From Paracoccaceae bacterium (GTDB taxonomy: Bacteria > Pseudomonadota > Alphaproteobacteria > Rhodobacterales > Rhodobacteraceae), in contig JALWQC010000150.1 in the NCBI GenBank assembly GCA_027080755.1, positions 1-25,680 on the forward strand: 25,680 bases of DNA, read 5' to 3'. Both the position numbers and the translations under genes were made by a program. Below are positions 1 to 8,427 of this stretch, one piece after another; position 1 is the stretch's first letter, and each line of letters starts with the position of its first letter. The notes under the pieces are model-generated. The model was not told where the DNA came from. It ran no database searches and saw nothing but the letters and a program-made list of their open reading frames with translations.

Positions 1-195
1 GCCCCGGGCAGAGCCGTTGCGCGCCAGCAGGCCCATCAGGGCAAAAACCGCCTGGCTTTTGCCCGAACCGGATTCGCCCACAATGGCGAGGGTCTTGCCC
101 TCGTCCAGATTGAAGCTGATGTTGTTGACAGCGCGCACCAGCCCGTCCTGGGTGGTGAACTCTACGCTAAGGTCCTTGACTTCTAGAAAGCTCAT
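1..195 (-). CDS. oppD: Oligopeptide ABC transporter ATP-binding protein, OppD type (partial, N-terminal 65 residues)
   Basis: This is the start of an ABC transporter ATPase that runs off the left edge. The visible 65 residues begin [13 protein letters not shown] and carry a clear Walker A P-loop, GESGSGKS, at about residues 40-47. The Q-loop, signature and Walker B motifs lie outside the window. OppD-type proteins hydrolyse ATP on the cytoplasmic face to power OppBC, usually as a pair with OppF. The gene follows oppC after only 6 bases in the same direction, which supports its place in the opp operon. The wording of the P-loop (GESGSGKS rather than GPSGCGKS) is typical of the OppD/DppD group. 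An oppF gene would be expected beyond the edge. I am confident of the family, but peptide versus other substrates cannot be decided from this fragment. Confidence 0.85.
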   Translation of the reverse strand, partial: MSFLEVKDLSVEFTTQDGLVRAVNNISFNLDEGKTLAIVGESGSGKSQAVFALMGLLARNGSARG

Positions 196-201
196 GTCGC
201 C

Positions 202-1131
202 CTACCGATCCTTCGGGTCAAGCGCATCGCGCAGACCGTCGCCAATGAAATACAAACTGAACAGCGTTACCACAAAGAACGCCAACGGAAAGGCCAGCTG
301 CCACAGGGTGCCGTAGCTCATGGTTTTGGCCCCTTCGGAGATCAGCGCCCCCCAGCTGGTGTCGGGTTCCTGCACCCCCAGCCCGAGGAAAGAGATGAAG
401 CTTTCCGCCATGATCATGCCCGGCACGATCAGGCTGGCGTAAATGGCCACAATGCCCAGAAGGTTCGGGATGATGTGGCGCACGATAATACGGAAGGTCG
501 GAACCCCCGTGGCCTGTGCCGCCTCGACGAATTCCTTGTTCTTGATGCTCAGGGTCTGGCCGCGCACGATGCGGCTCATATCCAGCCAGGACAGCAGGCC
601 GATGCCCACGAACAACATAAAGATGGAGCGCCCGAAAACCACCAGCATCAGGATCAGCACGAACATATAGGGAATGGCCATCAGCACATCGACGATACGC
701 ATCATGATCTGGTCCACACGCCCGCCCATATAGCCGGCAATGGCGCCGTAAAGCGTGCCGACAAAGACGGCGATAAAGGTGCCGACCACCCCGACCATCA
801 GCGAAATCCGCGAGCCTTGCACAACCCGCGCATAGAGGTCGCGCCCCAGTTCGTCGGCGCCGAAATAATGGCCGGTCTCAAAGGACGGATAGCCCAGTTC
901 GCGCACCTGCCCCAGAATGGCCCAGTCAATTTCCTCGTTTGACCAGGCGGCGAAAAACTGGCCGGTGAAGGCGAAGAGGATCACAAGCATCAGCACGAAC
1001 AGGCTGATTACCGCGGCCTTGTTGCGCATGAACCGCGTGCGGGCATCGGCCCACAGGGAGCGGCCCTTGACGGTGTCCATTCCGGCCATCCGCTCGGCGG
1101 TGGCCTCCAGTTTGTTTTTATCAACCAGCAT
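202..1131 (-). CDS. oppC: Oligopeptide ABC transporter permease, OppC type
   Basis: Encodes a 309-residue inner-membrane permease. A long cytoplasmic N-terminus (about 37 residues) precedes a first membrane helix at about 38-60, then a periplasmic segment and five further hydrophobic helices. The permease loop that docks on the ATPase is visible at about 203-226 (VEAAQATGVPTFRIIVRHI). The N-terminal extension plus the phrase GADELGRDLYARV around residue 91 are hallmarks of OppC/DppC. It would pair with OppB to form the channel for peptides delivered by OppA. The start was chosen because a G-rich ribosome-binding stretch lies just upstream, in the 12-base gap after oppB. It reads as part of one transcript oppA-oppB-oppC-oppD. 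Confidence 0.9.
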   Translation of the reverse strand: MLVDKNKLEATAERMAGMDTVKGRSLWADARTRFMRNKAAVISLFVLMLVILFAFTGQFFAAWSNEEIDWAILGQVRELGYPSFETGHYFGADELGRDLYARVVQGSRISLMVGVVGTFIAVFVGTLYGAIAGYMGGRVDQIMMRIVDVLMAIPYMFVLILMLVVFGRSIFMLFVGIGLLSWLDMSRIVRGQTLSIKNKEFVEAAQATGVPTFRIIVRHIIPNLLGIVAIYASLIVPGMIMAESFISFLGLGVQEPDTSWGALISEGAKTMSYGTLWQLAFPLAFFVVTLFSLYFIGDGLRDALDPKDR

Positions 1132-1143
1132 CTACAGGCCCCC

Positions 1144-2067
1144 TCAGTAACGGATTTTCGGATCGATCCAGGCATAGAGCAGATCGACGATCAGGTTGAA
1201 AAGAACGGTCAGCGTGCCGACCAGAATGGTAATCCCCATCATCACCGAATAATCGCGGTTGGTGGCGGAGTTGACGAAGAAATACCCCATCCCCCCGGTA
1301 GAGAAATACATATCGATCACCACAGAGCCGGTAATAAGCCCCACAAAAGCCGGCCCCAGATAGGAGATCACCGGCAGCAGCGAGGGTTTGAGCGCGTGGC
1401 GTATAATCACCTTGGACCACGGCAGACCCTTGGCCTTGGCGGTGCGGATGTAGTTGGTGTTCAGCACCTCCAGCATGGAAGAACGGGTGATACGCGCGAT
1501 AGAGGCCATGTAGCTGGTGGAAAGCGCAATCACCGGCATGACCAGATATTGCCACTGCCCCCCGTTCCAGCCGCCCCCGGGCAGCCAGTTCAGCCACAGG
1601 GTAAAGATCAGAACCAGGATCGGTGCCATGACAAAGTTCGGCAGAACCTGCGCCCCGATCGAAATCCCGACGGCAAAATAGTCGATCCAAGTGTTCTGTT
1701 TCACAGCGGCCGCAATGCCCAGCGCCATGCCGGTAACAATGGCCACCACAAAGGAATAGAAACCGTAGGTCAGGGTAATCGGAAAGCCCTGCGCGATAAT
1801 GTCGTTAACCGTGCGGTCCTTGTATTTGAACGAAGGGCCGAAATCGAAATGGGTCAGGATGCCCCAGATATAGTTAACCATCTGCTTCCACAGCGGCTGG
1901 TCCAGCCCGTATTTGGCGGCGATATTCGCCATGACCTGCGGCGGAAGCGGTTTTTCGGACGTGAACGGTCCCCCCGGAGCGGCGTGCATCAACAGGAAGG
2001 AAATCACGATAAGTATCAGCAGTGTCGGAATGGCCAGCGCCACCCGTTTGATCACATAGTTCAGCAT
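1144..2067 (-). CDS. oppB: Oligopeptide ABC transporter permease, OppB type
   Basis: Encodes a 307-residue inner-membrane permease. It starts MLNYVIKRVALAIPTLL, the classic OppB/DppB opening, with the first helix at about 9-28, followed by a periplasmic domain (PGGPF and a YGLDQPLW segment near residue 53) and five more helices. A degenerate permease-ATPase coupling loop is visible at about 206-230 (RTAKAKGLPWSKVIIRHAL). It would form the transmembrane channel with OppC. The gene is preceded by an AAGG ribosome-binding site, follows oppA after 97 bases that contain a hairpin, and is followed by oppC after 12 bases. Length and layout are normal for the family. No defects are seen. Confidence 0.92.
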   Translation of the reverse strand: MLNYVIKRVALAIPTLLILIVISFLLMHAAPGGPFTSEKPLPPQVMANIAAKYGLDQPLWKQMVNYIWGILTHFDFGPSFKYKDRTVNDIIAQGFPITLTYGFYSFVVAIVTGMALGIAAAVKQNTWIDYFAVGISIGAQVLPNFVMAPILVLIFTLWLNWLPGGGWNGGQWQYLVMPVIALSTSYMASIARITRSSMLEVLNTNYIRTAKAKGLPWSKVIIRHALKPSLLPVISYLGPAFVGLITGSVVIDMYFSTGGMGYFFVNSATNRDYSVMMGITILVGTLTVLFNLIVDLLYAWIDPKIRY

Positions 2068-2120
2068 GTTACATACCTTGGGGAATGGATGTCCGGCGTG
2101 CGTCCCGGACGGACAAAACA

Positions 2121-2148
2121 GGGCACCGCGTCTTGCAACGCGATGCCC
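2121..2148 (-). promoter_or_regulatory. Intercistronic stem-loop between oppA and oppB
   Basis: Read on the minus strand, an 11-base-pair stem (arms 2138-2148 and 2121-2131) with a 6-base loop lies 16 bases after the oppA stop. One pair is U-G on this strand and becomes an A-C mismatch on the other strand, so the structure is best formed in the opp transcript. Only a weak T stretch (TGTTTTG) follows. This fits a leaky terminator or an RNA-stabilising hairpin that gives more binding protein than permease, a common arrangement after substrate-binding-protein genes. That role is inferred. Confidence 0.6.
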
Positions 2149-2164
2149 CTTTTTTCAGCTTATG

Positions 2165-3787
2165 TTATTCAGCGGTCTTGTACAGCTCGCGGGAATACCA
2201 TTTGCCTTCCACGTTCTGGAAGGGCCAGCCTTTTACGTTCGGCTTCAGCATCAGAACACTTGCGTAGTGATAAACCGGGATGACCGGCATATCTTCGGCA
2301 ATGATTTCCTCAACCTTGGTGTAGTTGGCGCTGGGGTCGTCCATAGTTTTGGCTTCGGCCATCAGGCGGTCAACTTCCGGGTTGGAGTACTTGCTGTCGT
2401 TGTAACCGGAATCGGTTGTCAGCAGGTCCAGGAAGGTAGAGGCTTCGTTGTAGTCGCCACACCAGCCGGCGCGGGCTACGTCAAAGTTGCCTTCGGACTT
2501 GTTCTGCAGGAACGTCTTCCATTCCATGTTGGCAAGCGTTGCTTCAACACCGAGCTTCTGCTTCCACATCTGGGTGATCGCGATGGCGATTTTCTTGTGA
2601 CCCTCGGATGTGTTGTACAGAACCTCGACCTTCAGCGGATTGTCTTTGCCATAACCGGCAGCAGCCAGCAGCTCGACAGCTTTCGCATCACGCTCGGCCT
2701 GGGTCATTTCACCAAAGGCAACCTTGGGAACCGTGAAGCCTGCCGTTGCACCCGGTGTAAAGGTGAACGCCGGAATCTGGCCCGCCTGAAGGATGTTTTC
2801 GGTGATGATCGAACGGTCGATCGCATAGGACAGAGCCTGGCGAACACGGACGTCTTTCAGGGCCTCGGGGCCGGAATCGCGCATATTGTAGTTGTAGTAA
2901 TATGTGCACAGGCTCGGAACCGAGTGGGTTTCGTCCGGGTATTCCGCTTTCAGACGCTTGTACTGACCGGTCGGAACGGGACCCAGGTCCAGCTCGCCAG
3001 CAAGATAGCGCGTGTGGGCGGCGTTTTCGTCGTTGATGACCAGCAGAACGGTCTTGTCGATGACGGTATGCTCGTTATCCCAGTACATCGGGTTGCGTTC
3101 ACGTACCATACGCTCGTTCGGGATATGCTCGGTCAGAACATAGGCGCCATTGGAAACGATGTTTTCCGGCTTTGTCCAGTCGGTGCCGAATTTCTCGATA
3201 ACCGCCTGCGGAGTCGGGAAAGTGGACGGGTGGGTGGTCATCGCGGCGAAATAGGGCAGCGATGCGGACAGTTTCACCTGGAAGGTGTGATCGTCAATCG
3301 CCTTCACGCCCAGCGTGGAGGGATCAGCCTCGCCGGCCAGAACCGGGCCAACGCCGTCGATTGCCATGATTTCGGCAAACCAGGAATAGGGCGAAGCGGT
3401 TTTCGGATCGGCCAGACGACGCCAGGCATACACGAAGTCATTCGCGGTCACCGGTGTTCCGTCGGACCATTTGGCGTTGTCACGCAGGTGGAATGTATAC
3501 AGGTTCTTTTCTGCATTAGATTCCCAGCTTTCGGCAACACCCGGAACCAGATTGCCTTCGGCGTCCTGGTTCAGCAGGCCTTCGAAAAGGTCGCGCGCAA
3601 CGTTGGAGCCGCTTACGTCTTCGACAATCTGCGGGTCAAGCGAGCTGATCTCGTCGATGGTGCTGTAGGTAAAGGTCTGGTCTTCGGCCAGCTTTTCACC
3701 CGCTGCCGGGTTTGCAGCTACAACCGGCGTTGCCGCCATGCTGACTGCAAGAAAGCCTGCTGCCAAAGACTTGGCAAAAATGCTCAT
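2165..3787 (-). CDS. oppA: Periplasmic oligopeptide-binding protein, OppA type
   Basis: Encodes a 540-residue extracytoplasmic solute-binding protein of family 5 (SBP_bac_5). It has a Sec signal peptide of about 24 residues (a basic start, then a hydrophobic core ending in PVVA). Family signatures follow: a TYSTIDEISSLDPQ opening, WSDGTPVTANDFVYAWRR near residue 107, and RQALSYAIDRSII in the second half. The length matches E. coli OppA and MppA. It captures peptides in the periplasm and delivers them to OppBC. The start is supported by a strong AAGGAGG site at 3795-3801, 7 bases upstream. It heads the opp operon, and the 207-base gap upstream holds inverted repeats. Its ligand cannot be read from sequence; proximity to a polyamine cluster is suggestive only. 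Confidence 0.92.
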   Translation of the reverse strand: MSIFAKSLAAGFLAVSMAATPVVAANPAAGEKLAEDQTFTYSTIDEISSLDPQIVEDVSGSNVARDLFEGLLNQDAEGNLVPGVAESWESNAEKNLYTFHLRDNAKWSDGTPVTANDFVYAWRRLADPKTASPYSWFAEIMAIDGVGPVLAGEADPSTLGVKAIDDHTFQVKLSASLPYFAAMTTHPSTFPTPQAVIEKFGTDWTKPENIVSNGAYVLTEHIPNERMVRERNPMYWDNEHTVIDKTVLLVINDENAAHTRYLAGELDLGPVPTGQYKRLKAEYPDETHSVPSLCTYYYNYNMRDSGPEALKDVRVRQALSYAIDRSIITENILQAGQIPAFTFTPGATAGFTVPKVAFGEMTQAERDAKAVELLAAAGYGKDNPLKVEVLYNTSEGHKKIAIAITQMWKQKLGVEATLANMEWKTFLQNKSEGNFDVARAGWCGDYNEASTFLDLLTTDSGYNDSKYSNPEVDRLMAEAKTMDDPSANYTKVEEIIAEDMPVIPVYHYASVLMLKPNVKGWPFQNVEGKWYSRELYKTAE

Positions 3788-3944
3788 ATTTCATCCTCCT
3801 TATGGATTCAAATTGTCGGTTCACACGATACAGGTCATGGTGCCTGCGTCTGTTCTGAAGCAAACCATCGCAAGATATTGCCCCAGCAGGCGCCGCCATT
3901 CAACAGTTTCCGCAACGTAAACGGGGAATCGGGGGTACAAACCG

Positions 3945-3996
3945 CAATTTGACGAAAAAACCTGCGAATTCACGTCAAATTGTATGCTTTTTCGTC
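3945..3996. repeat. Nested inverted repeats between puuB and oppA (possible operator or RNA switch)
   Basis: A perfect 10-base inverted repeat (CAATTTGACG at 3945-3954, CGTCAAATTG at 3973-3982) has an 18-base spacer. A second perfect 9-base pair (GACGAAAAA at 3951-3959, TTTTTCGTC at 3988-3996) overlaps the first left arm by the bases GACG, so only one of the two hairpins can form in RNA at a time. The right arm of the second pair reaches the puuB stop codon. The repeats sit downstream of puuB and about 160 bases upstream of oppA, both on the minus strand. They could be a regulator site for opp or the puuB transcript end. No canonical terminator is formed. Confidence 0.55.
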
Positions 3997-5296
3997 ATAA
4001 CTTGTCGCGCAAACTGAACCAGGTCATGGCCAGAACCAGCAGCGGCAGGCGCATCATCGTCCCCCCGGGGAAGCGCTTTGTCGGCACGGCGGCCATGATG
4101 TCGAAACGCCCCGCGATTCCGTCGATTGCCTCGGCCATCACCTGCCCCGCAAGCGTCGCCATCGCCACCCCGTGCCCCGAATACCCCGAGGCCGACAGGA
4201 TGTTGGGCGTCACGCGCCGGAAATCGGGCATCCGGTTCATGGTGATCCCCAATGTCCCGCCCCAGGCATAGTCTATGCGGGCGTCTTTCAGCTGCGGATA
4301 GATTTCCAGCATCGGCGCGCGGGCCTTGGCGGCCAGATCGGCGGGGAATTTATAGCCATAGCTTTCCCCCCCTCCGAACAGCAGGCGGTTGTCTTCGGAC
4401 AGATGGTAGTAATTTACCACAAATTTGCTGTCGGCAACGGCCACATCGTCGCGAATCAGGCTGCGGGCCGTATCCTCGCCCAGGGGTTCGGTGGCGACGA
4501 TGAAATTGTTGATCGGCATGACTCGGGTCGCGACCGCGGGCTCCATATCCCCCAGATAGCCGTTGCAGCCGAGCGCCACGAACTTCGCCCGCACCTGCCC
4601 CTTGTCTGTATGCACCAGCGCCGGATCGCCGTGGTCTATTTTGGTGACGCGCGTTTCCTCGAACATGCGCACGCCGGCATCCCGTGCCGCCCGTGCCAGC
4701 CCCAGCGCGAAGTTGAGCGGATGCAAATGCCCCGCCCCCCAGTCCATCGAGCCGCCGCAATAGGCATCCGTCCCCAGCGCCGCGCGGATGGCCGGACCGT
4801 CCAGCGGTTCGATTTCCTCGTAGCCGTATTCGGTTTTCAGCTTGTCCACATAGGCATAGGTATGGTGCAGGTGCCTGGGTTTCAGTTCCGCGTGCATCAC
4901 CCCGGGTTTATAGGCGCAATCAATGTTGTGCCGGTCGATCAGGTCGCGCACGATGGCCTTGGATTCCTGCCCGATGTCCCACAATTCATGCGCATGTGCG
5001 CGCCCGACCATGGCTTCCAGTTCATCCTGTTCCACCCGCTGCCCCGAGCCGACCTGCCCCCCGTTGCGCCCCGAAGCCCCGAAGCCGAGGCGCTGGGCCT
5101 CCAGCAAGACCACGTCATAGCCGCGTTCGGCCAGATGCAGTGCCGTGGACAGGCCCGTATACCCGCCCCCGACCACGCAGACATCGCAGGTGATTTCACC
5201 GGCCAGCGGCGCGAAACGGTCCAGAAAATGGCCGGTCGCGGTATAGTAGCTGTCCGGATAGGTCCCGGGGCGGTCGTTGATAGTCAGTAGGTCCAT
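3995..5296 (-). CDS. puuB: Gamma-glutamylputrescine oxidase-like FAD oxidoreductase (DAO family)
   Basis: Encodes a 433-residue flavoprotein of the D-amino-acid-oxidase (DAO) superfamily. The FAD-binding fold is plain: VVGGGYTGLSTALHLAERG at about 41-59, with the ribose-binding acidic residue near 66, then the GASGRNGGQV motif at about 73-82 typical of the PuuB/OrdL group. A C-terminal GYSGHG motif is at about 371-376. PuuB oxidises gamma-glutamylputrescine to the aldehyde, releasing ammonia and hydrogen peroxide, in the cytoplasm. The frame is open for 32 more codons upstream, but I chose the ATG at 5296 because it overlaps the puuA stop (TAATG), which indicates coupling, and begins MDLLTIND. 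It is the last gene of the polyamine run. Other amine oxidase substrates are possible. Confidence 0.85.
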   Translation of the reverse strand: MDLLTINDRPGTYPDSYYTATGHFLDRFAPLAGEITCDVCVVGGGYTGLSTALHLAERGYDVVLLEAQRLGFGASGRNGGQVGSGQRVEQDELEAMVGRAHAHELWDIGQESKAIVRDLIDRHNIDCAYKPGVMHAELKPRHLHHTYAYVDKLKTEYGYEEIEPLDGPAIRAALGTDAYCGGSMDWGAGHLHPLNFALGLARAARDAGVRMFEETRVTKIDHGDPALVHTDKGQVRAKFVALGCNGYLGDMEPAVATRVMPINNFIVATEPLGEDTARSLIRDDVAVADSKFVVNYYHLSEDNRLLFGGGESYGYKFPADLAAKARAPMLEIYPQLKDARIDYAWGGTLGITMNRMPDFRRVTPNILSASGYSGHGVAMATLAGQVMAEAIDGIAGRFDIMAAVPTKRFPGGTMMRLPLLVLAMTWFSLRDKL

Positions 5297-6663
5297 TACA
5301 CGTTCAGAAGCAGATGCTCCCGCTCCCATGCTGAAATGACTTCGAGGAAGGCCTCGGCCTCGTGCTGCTTGACGGCCTTGTAGACGGCGCAAAACTCGGT
5401 CCCCAGAACCTCGGCCAGCTCCGGTGCCTCGTCGAACAGATCAAGGCCGCGCATCAGGGATCGCGGGATGGCGTGGGGCTGTTCATAGGCCTCGCCGGTC
5501 AGCGGTTCGCGCGGTTTCAAGCCCTGCTTCATCCCCAGATAGCCGCAGGCAAGCGAGGCGGCAATTGCCAGATAGGGGTTGGAATCCATGCCCACCACCC
5601 GGTTTTCCACCCGCCGCGCCGCCGGACTGGAAATCGGGATACGGATGCCGGTGGTGCGGTTGTCCGCCCCCCACTCCAGATTGATCGGCGCCGACCCCGA
5701 GGCCACAAACCGGCGGTAGGAATTGACATAGGGCGCAAAAAAGCTGATCGCATGCGGGATGTATTTCTGCTGTCCGGCGATAAAATTCAGAAACAGTCCG
5801 GTTTCCGCGCCGTCACTGGCGGTAAACACGTTATTGCCGTCCTTGTCGACAACCGACTGGTGGATATGCATGGCAGAGCCGGGCTCTTCCTGCATGGGTT
5901 TGGCCATGAAGGTTGCAAAACAGTCGTTGCGCAGGGCGGCCTCGCGGATCAGACGTTTGAAATAGAACACCTGATCGGCCAGATCCACCGGATCGCCATG
6001 CACAAGGTTGATCTCTATCTGGCCGGCGCCGCCTTCCTGGATGATGGTGTCGATTTCATAGCCCTGCGCCTCGGCGAAATCATAGATATCGTCGATGACC
6101 TGCCCGTATTCATCCACCGCCGCCATGGAATAGGCCTGGCGCGAGACCACCCGCCGCCCCGTGCGCCCCATCGGCGGTTCTATCGGTTGCGAGGGGTCGA
6201 GGTTCGGTTTCGTCAGGTAGAACTCTATCTCCGGTGCGACGACGGGGGTCCAGCCTTCGGCCTTATACAGGGCCACGACCTTTTTCAGCACATTGCGCGG
6301 CGCCAGACCGTTTGGCCGCCCCTCCAGATCGACAACATCGTGGATCACCTGCACCGTCACATCATCGGCCCAGGGGGCGGCGGTGGCGGTGGAATAATCG
6401 GGCTTCAGCACCATGTCGGATTCGGTCCACTGGTCCTCTATGTCCATATCGACATAGGCGCCGTCGATCGTCTGGTAGAAGATCGAGGTCGGCAGGAAGG
6501 TGCGTTCCATCCGGTTGAAGGTGGACGAGGGCATGGCCTTGCCCCGCGACATGCCGACAAAATCGGCGATGATGCATTCCACCTCTTCTATCCGGCGGCC
6601 GTCCAGCCATTCCTGCGTGGCCTCGGGGAGTTTCGAAACATAGTTGTCAGGCTTGCGTGCCAT
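5296..6663 (-). CDS. puuA: Gamma-glutamylputrescine synthetase (glutamine synthetase family)
   Basis: Encodes a 455-residue ligase of the type III glutamine synthetase-like family. Metal-binding glutamates are seen in APEIEFYL (E145, E147) and in EGGAGQIEINL (E210, E218). Also visible are the catalytic-core histidines in MHIHQS (H266, H268), the glutamate/phosphate-binding NSYRRF (about 314-319) and the WGADNRT segment. PuuA joins glutamate to putrescine using ATP, protecting the free amine for later oxidation. The frame runs 40 codons further upstream, but the ATG at 6663 gives the family N-terminus (MARKPDNYV) and has an AAAGGA ribosome-binding site overlapping the speB stop. The speB gap is 10 bases, and the next gene, puuB, overlaps by one base. 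Context with pot genes and agmatinase supports a polyamine substrate rather than ammonia. Confidence 0.87.
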   Translation of the reverse strand: MARKPDNYVSKLPEATQEWLDGRRIEEVECIIADFVGMSRGKAMPSSTFNRMERTFLPTSIFYQTIDGAYVDMDIEDQWTESDMVLKPDYSTATAAPWADDVTVQVIHDVVDLEGRPNGLAPRNVLKKVVALYKAEGWTPVVAPEIEFYLTKPNLDPSQPIEPPMGRTGRRVVSRQAYSMAAVDEYGQVIDDIYDFAEAQGYEIDTIIQEGGAGQIEINLVHGDPVDLADQVFYFKRLIREAALRNDCFATFMAKPMQEEPGSAMHIHQSVVDKDGNNVFTASDGAETGLFLNFIAGQQKYIPHAISFFAPYVNSYRRFVASGSAPINLEWGADNRTTGIRIPISSPAARRVENRVVGMDSNPYLAIAASLACGYLGMKQGLKPREPLTGEAYEQPHAIPRSLMRGLDLFDEAPELAEVLGTEFCAVYKAVKQHEAEAFLEVISAWEREHLLLNV

Positions 6664-6673
6664 AGGTTTTCCT

Positions 6674-7633
6674 TTACAGGCGTCCAACGGGTTTGCCCGT
6701 CGCGCCGTTTTTTTGTGCCAGTAAACAAAGCCAGTCGTGGGCGACGGTTGCCGCCGCCAGCGCCGTGATTTCCGCGTGGTCATAGGGCGGCGAGACCTCT
6801 ACCACGTCCATACCCACCAGATTCAGCGACCCCAGCCCGCGGACCAGTTCCAGCGCCTGCCAGCTGGCCAGACCGCCCGTAACCGGCGTGCCGGTGCCCG
6901 GTGCAAAGGCCGGATCCAGCCCGTCGATATCGAAAGAGACATAGACCGGCGCATCCCCTGCCCGTTCCCTGATGATATCGAGCGCCGCGTCAATGCCGTT
7001 GCGATGCACCCAGGGCGCGGTCAGGATTTCAAAGCCGTGGTCGCTGTCATTATAGGTGCGCAGCCCGATCTGGGTGGATTTGGTTACGTCGATCACCCCC
7101 TCGGCCGCGGCGCGCCCGAACATGGTGCCGTGGTCGATACCGCCGTGATCCTCCCATGTGTCGCAATGGGCGTCGAACTGGATCAGGGCAACGGGGCCGT
7201 ATTTTTCCGCATGCGCCTTCAACAGGGGATAGGCGACGAAATGGTCGCCGCCAAAGGTCAGCATTTTCGCCCCGCTTTGCAGGATATGCGCCGCATGGGC
7301 CTGAATATCGACCGGAACCGAGGCCGCGTCATGCGGGTTCAGCATACAGTCCCCCCAGTCGATCACGGCGAGGGAGTCGAAAGGGTCGAACCCGAAGGGA
7401 AAGGCCTCCAGCTCGGCCAGCTGCACGGAGGCCTCGCGGATGGCGCGCGGCCCCAGACGGCAGCCGGAACGATAGGTCACAGCGCTGTCATAGGGCACGC
7501 CGGACACCACCACATCCACGCCCTGAAGATCGCGGCTGTAGCGCCGGCGCAGGAACGACAAGGCCCCGCCATAGGTCATTTCCACCCAGCGTTCCTTGTT
7601 GCCCTTCGCCCGGAATGCCTGATCGCCCTTCAT
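6674..7633 (-). CDS. speB: Agmatinase / ureohydrolase
   Basis: Encodes a 319-residue ureohydrolase (arginase/agmatinase family). All manganese ligands are visible: GGDH (H131), FDAHCD (D154, H156, D158) and SFDIDGLDP (D235, D237), plus the substrate glutamate in VVEVSPPYDH (E279). Agmatinase hydrolyses agmatine to putrescine and urea in the cytoplasm. The open frame continues far upstream through potI, but the ATG at 7633 overlaps the potI stop (ATGA), the same coupling used by the three genes before it, so this start is preferred. It would feed putrescine to PuuA next door. A related guanidino substrate, such as guanidinobutyrate, cannot be excluded from sequence alone. Confidence 0.87.
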   Translation of the reverse strand: MKGDQAFRAKGNKERWVEMTYGGALSFLRRRYSRDLQGVDVVVSGVPYDSAVTYRSGCRLGPRAIREASVQLAELEAFPFGFDPFDSLAVIDWGDCMLNPHDAASVPVDIQAHAAHILQSGAKMLTFGGDHFVAYPLLKAHAEKYGPVALIQFDAHCDTWEDHGGIDHGTMFGRAAAEGVIDVTKSTQIGLRTYNDSDHGFEILTAPWVHRNGIDAALDIIRERAGDAPVYVSFDIDGLDPAFAPGTGTPVTGGLASWQALELVRGLGSLNLVGMDVVEVSPPYDHAEITALAAATVAHDWLCLLAQKNGATGKPVGRL

Positions 7634-8427
7634 TTCTTTTCCTTTCTGCGCATAACAAACCAGGATGTCCCGATCCCGATAGCCACGGCCAGCACAATCA
7701 GGGTGGCCAGCGCGTTGATGTCGGGGCTGACCCCCAGCCGCACCTTGGAAAAGATCACCATCGGCAAGGTACTGGAGCCCGGACCGGACACAAAGCTGGC
7801 GATCACCAGATCGTCCAGTGACAGGGTGAACGACAGCAGCCAGCCCGAAATCAGGGCCGGCGCAATCATCGGCAGGGTGATATCGAAAAACACCCGCAGC
7901 GGTCTGGCGCCCAGATCGGCGGCGGCCTCTTCTATGGAATCGTCCATATCCACAAGGCGCGACTGCACCACCACGGCGACATAGGCCATGCAGAATGTGG
8001 TGTGGGCGATAACGATTGTCAGGACACCGCGGCCGGCAGGCCAGCCGATCAGGGCCTCCATCGCCACGAACAGCAACAGCAGGGACAGGCCGATAATCAC
8101 GTCCGGCATGATAAGCGGCGCCGTCACCATCCCCGTCAGCAGCCCGCGCAGCCGCACCCGCCCGAAACGGGTCAGGACCATTGCCGCCATTGTGCCCAGA
8201 ATCGTGCCGAGGGTGGCACTGATGACGCCGATTTTCAGGCTGACCCAGGCCGCACCCATGATTTGCGGGTCGCTCAGCAGTTCCCCATACCATTTGGTTG
8301 ACCAGCCGCCCCAGACCGTCACCAGCTTGCTTTTGTTAAAGCTGTAGATGATCAGCGAGACGATCGGGATATACAGGAACAGAAATCCGGCAATCGCGAA
8401 TGTCGGCAGAAGAATCCCGCGTTTCAT
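7630..8427 (-). CDS. potI: Putrescine/spermidine ABC transporter permease, PotI/PotC type
   Basis: Encodes a 265-residue inner-membrane permease with six predicted helices, the first at about 5-28. The ATPase-docking loop IEEAAADLGARPLRVFFDI is clear in the centre, in the form typical of PotC/PotI. A WSTKWYGELL segment after the first helix is another family marker. It forms the channel with the upstream PotH-type protein. Both ends are coupled by ATGA overlaps: its start overlaps the potH stop, and its stop overlaps the speB start. This is normal length for the family. PotI (putrescine) is preferred over PotC because the cluster has a PotF-like binding protein and putrescine-using enzymes; that choice is inference. 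Confidence 0.88.
   Translation of the reverse strand: MKRGILLPTFAIAGFLFLYIPIVSLIIYSFNKSKLVTVWGGWSTKWYGELLSDPQIMGAAWVSLKIGVISATLGTILGTMAAMVLTRFGRVRLRGLLTGMVTAPLIMPDVIIGLSLLLLFVAMEALIGWPAGRGVLTIVIAHTTFCMAYVAVVVQSRLVDMDDSIEEAAADLGARPLRVFFDITLPMIAPALISGWLLSFTLSLDDLVIASFVSGPGSSTLPMVIFSKVRLGVSPDINALATLIVLAVAIGIGTSWFVMRRKEKK

Noticed and set aside
2066..3952. 628-codon plus-strand frame opposite oppA
   Set aside because: Antisense to a clear OppA gene with a signal peptide and strong ribosome-binding site; no domain seen.
7634..8293. Upstream extension of the speB frame into potI
   Set aside because: The extension lies in another phase of a conserved permease gene; the ATGA-coupled start at 7633 explains the protein fully.
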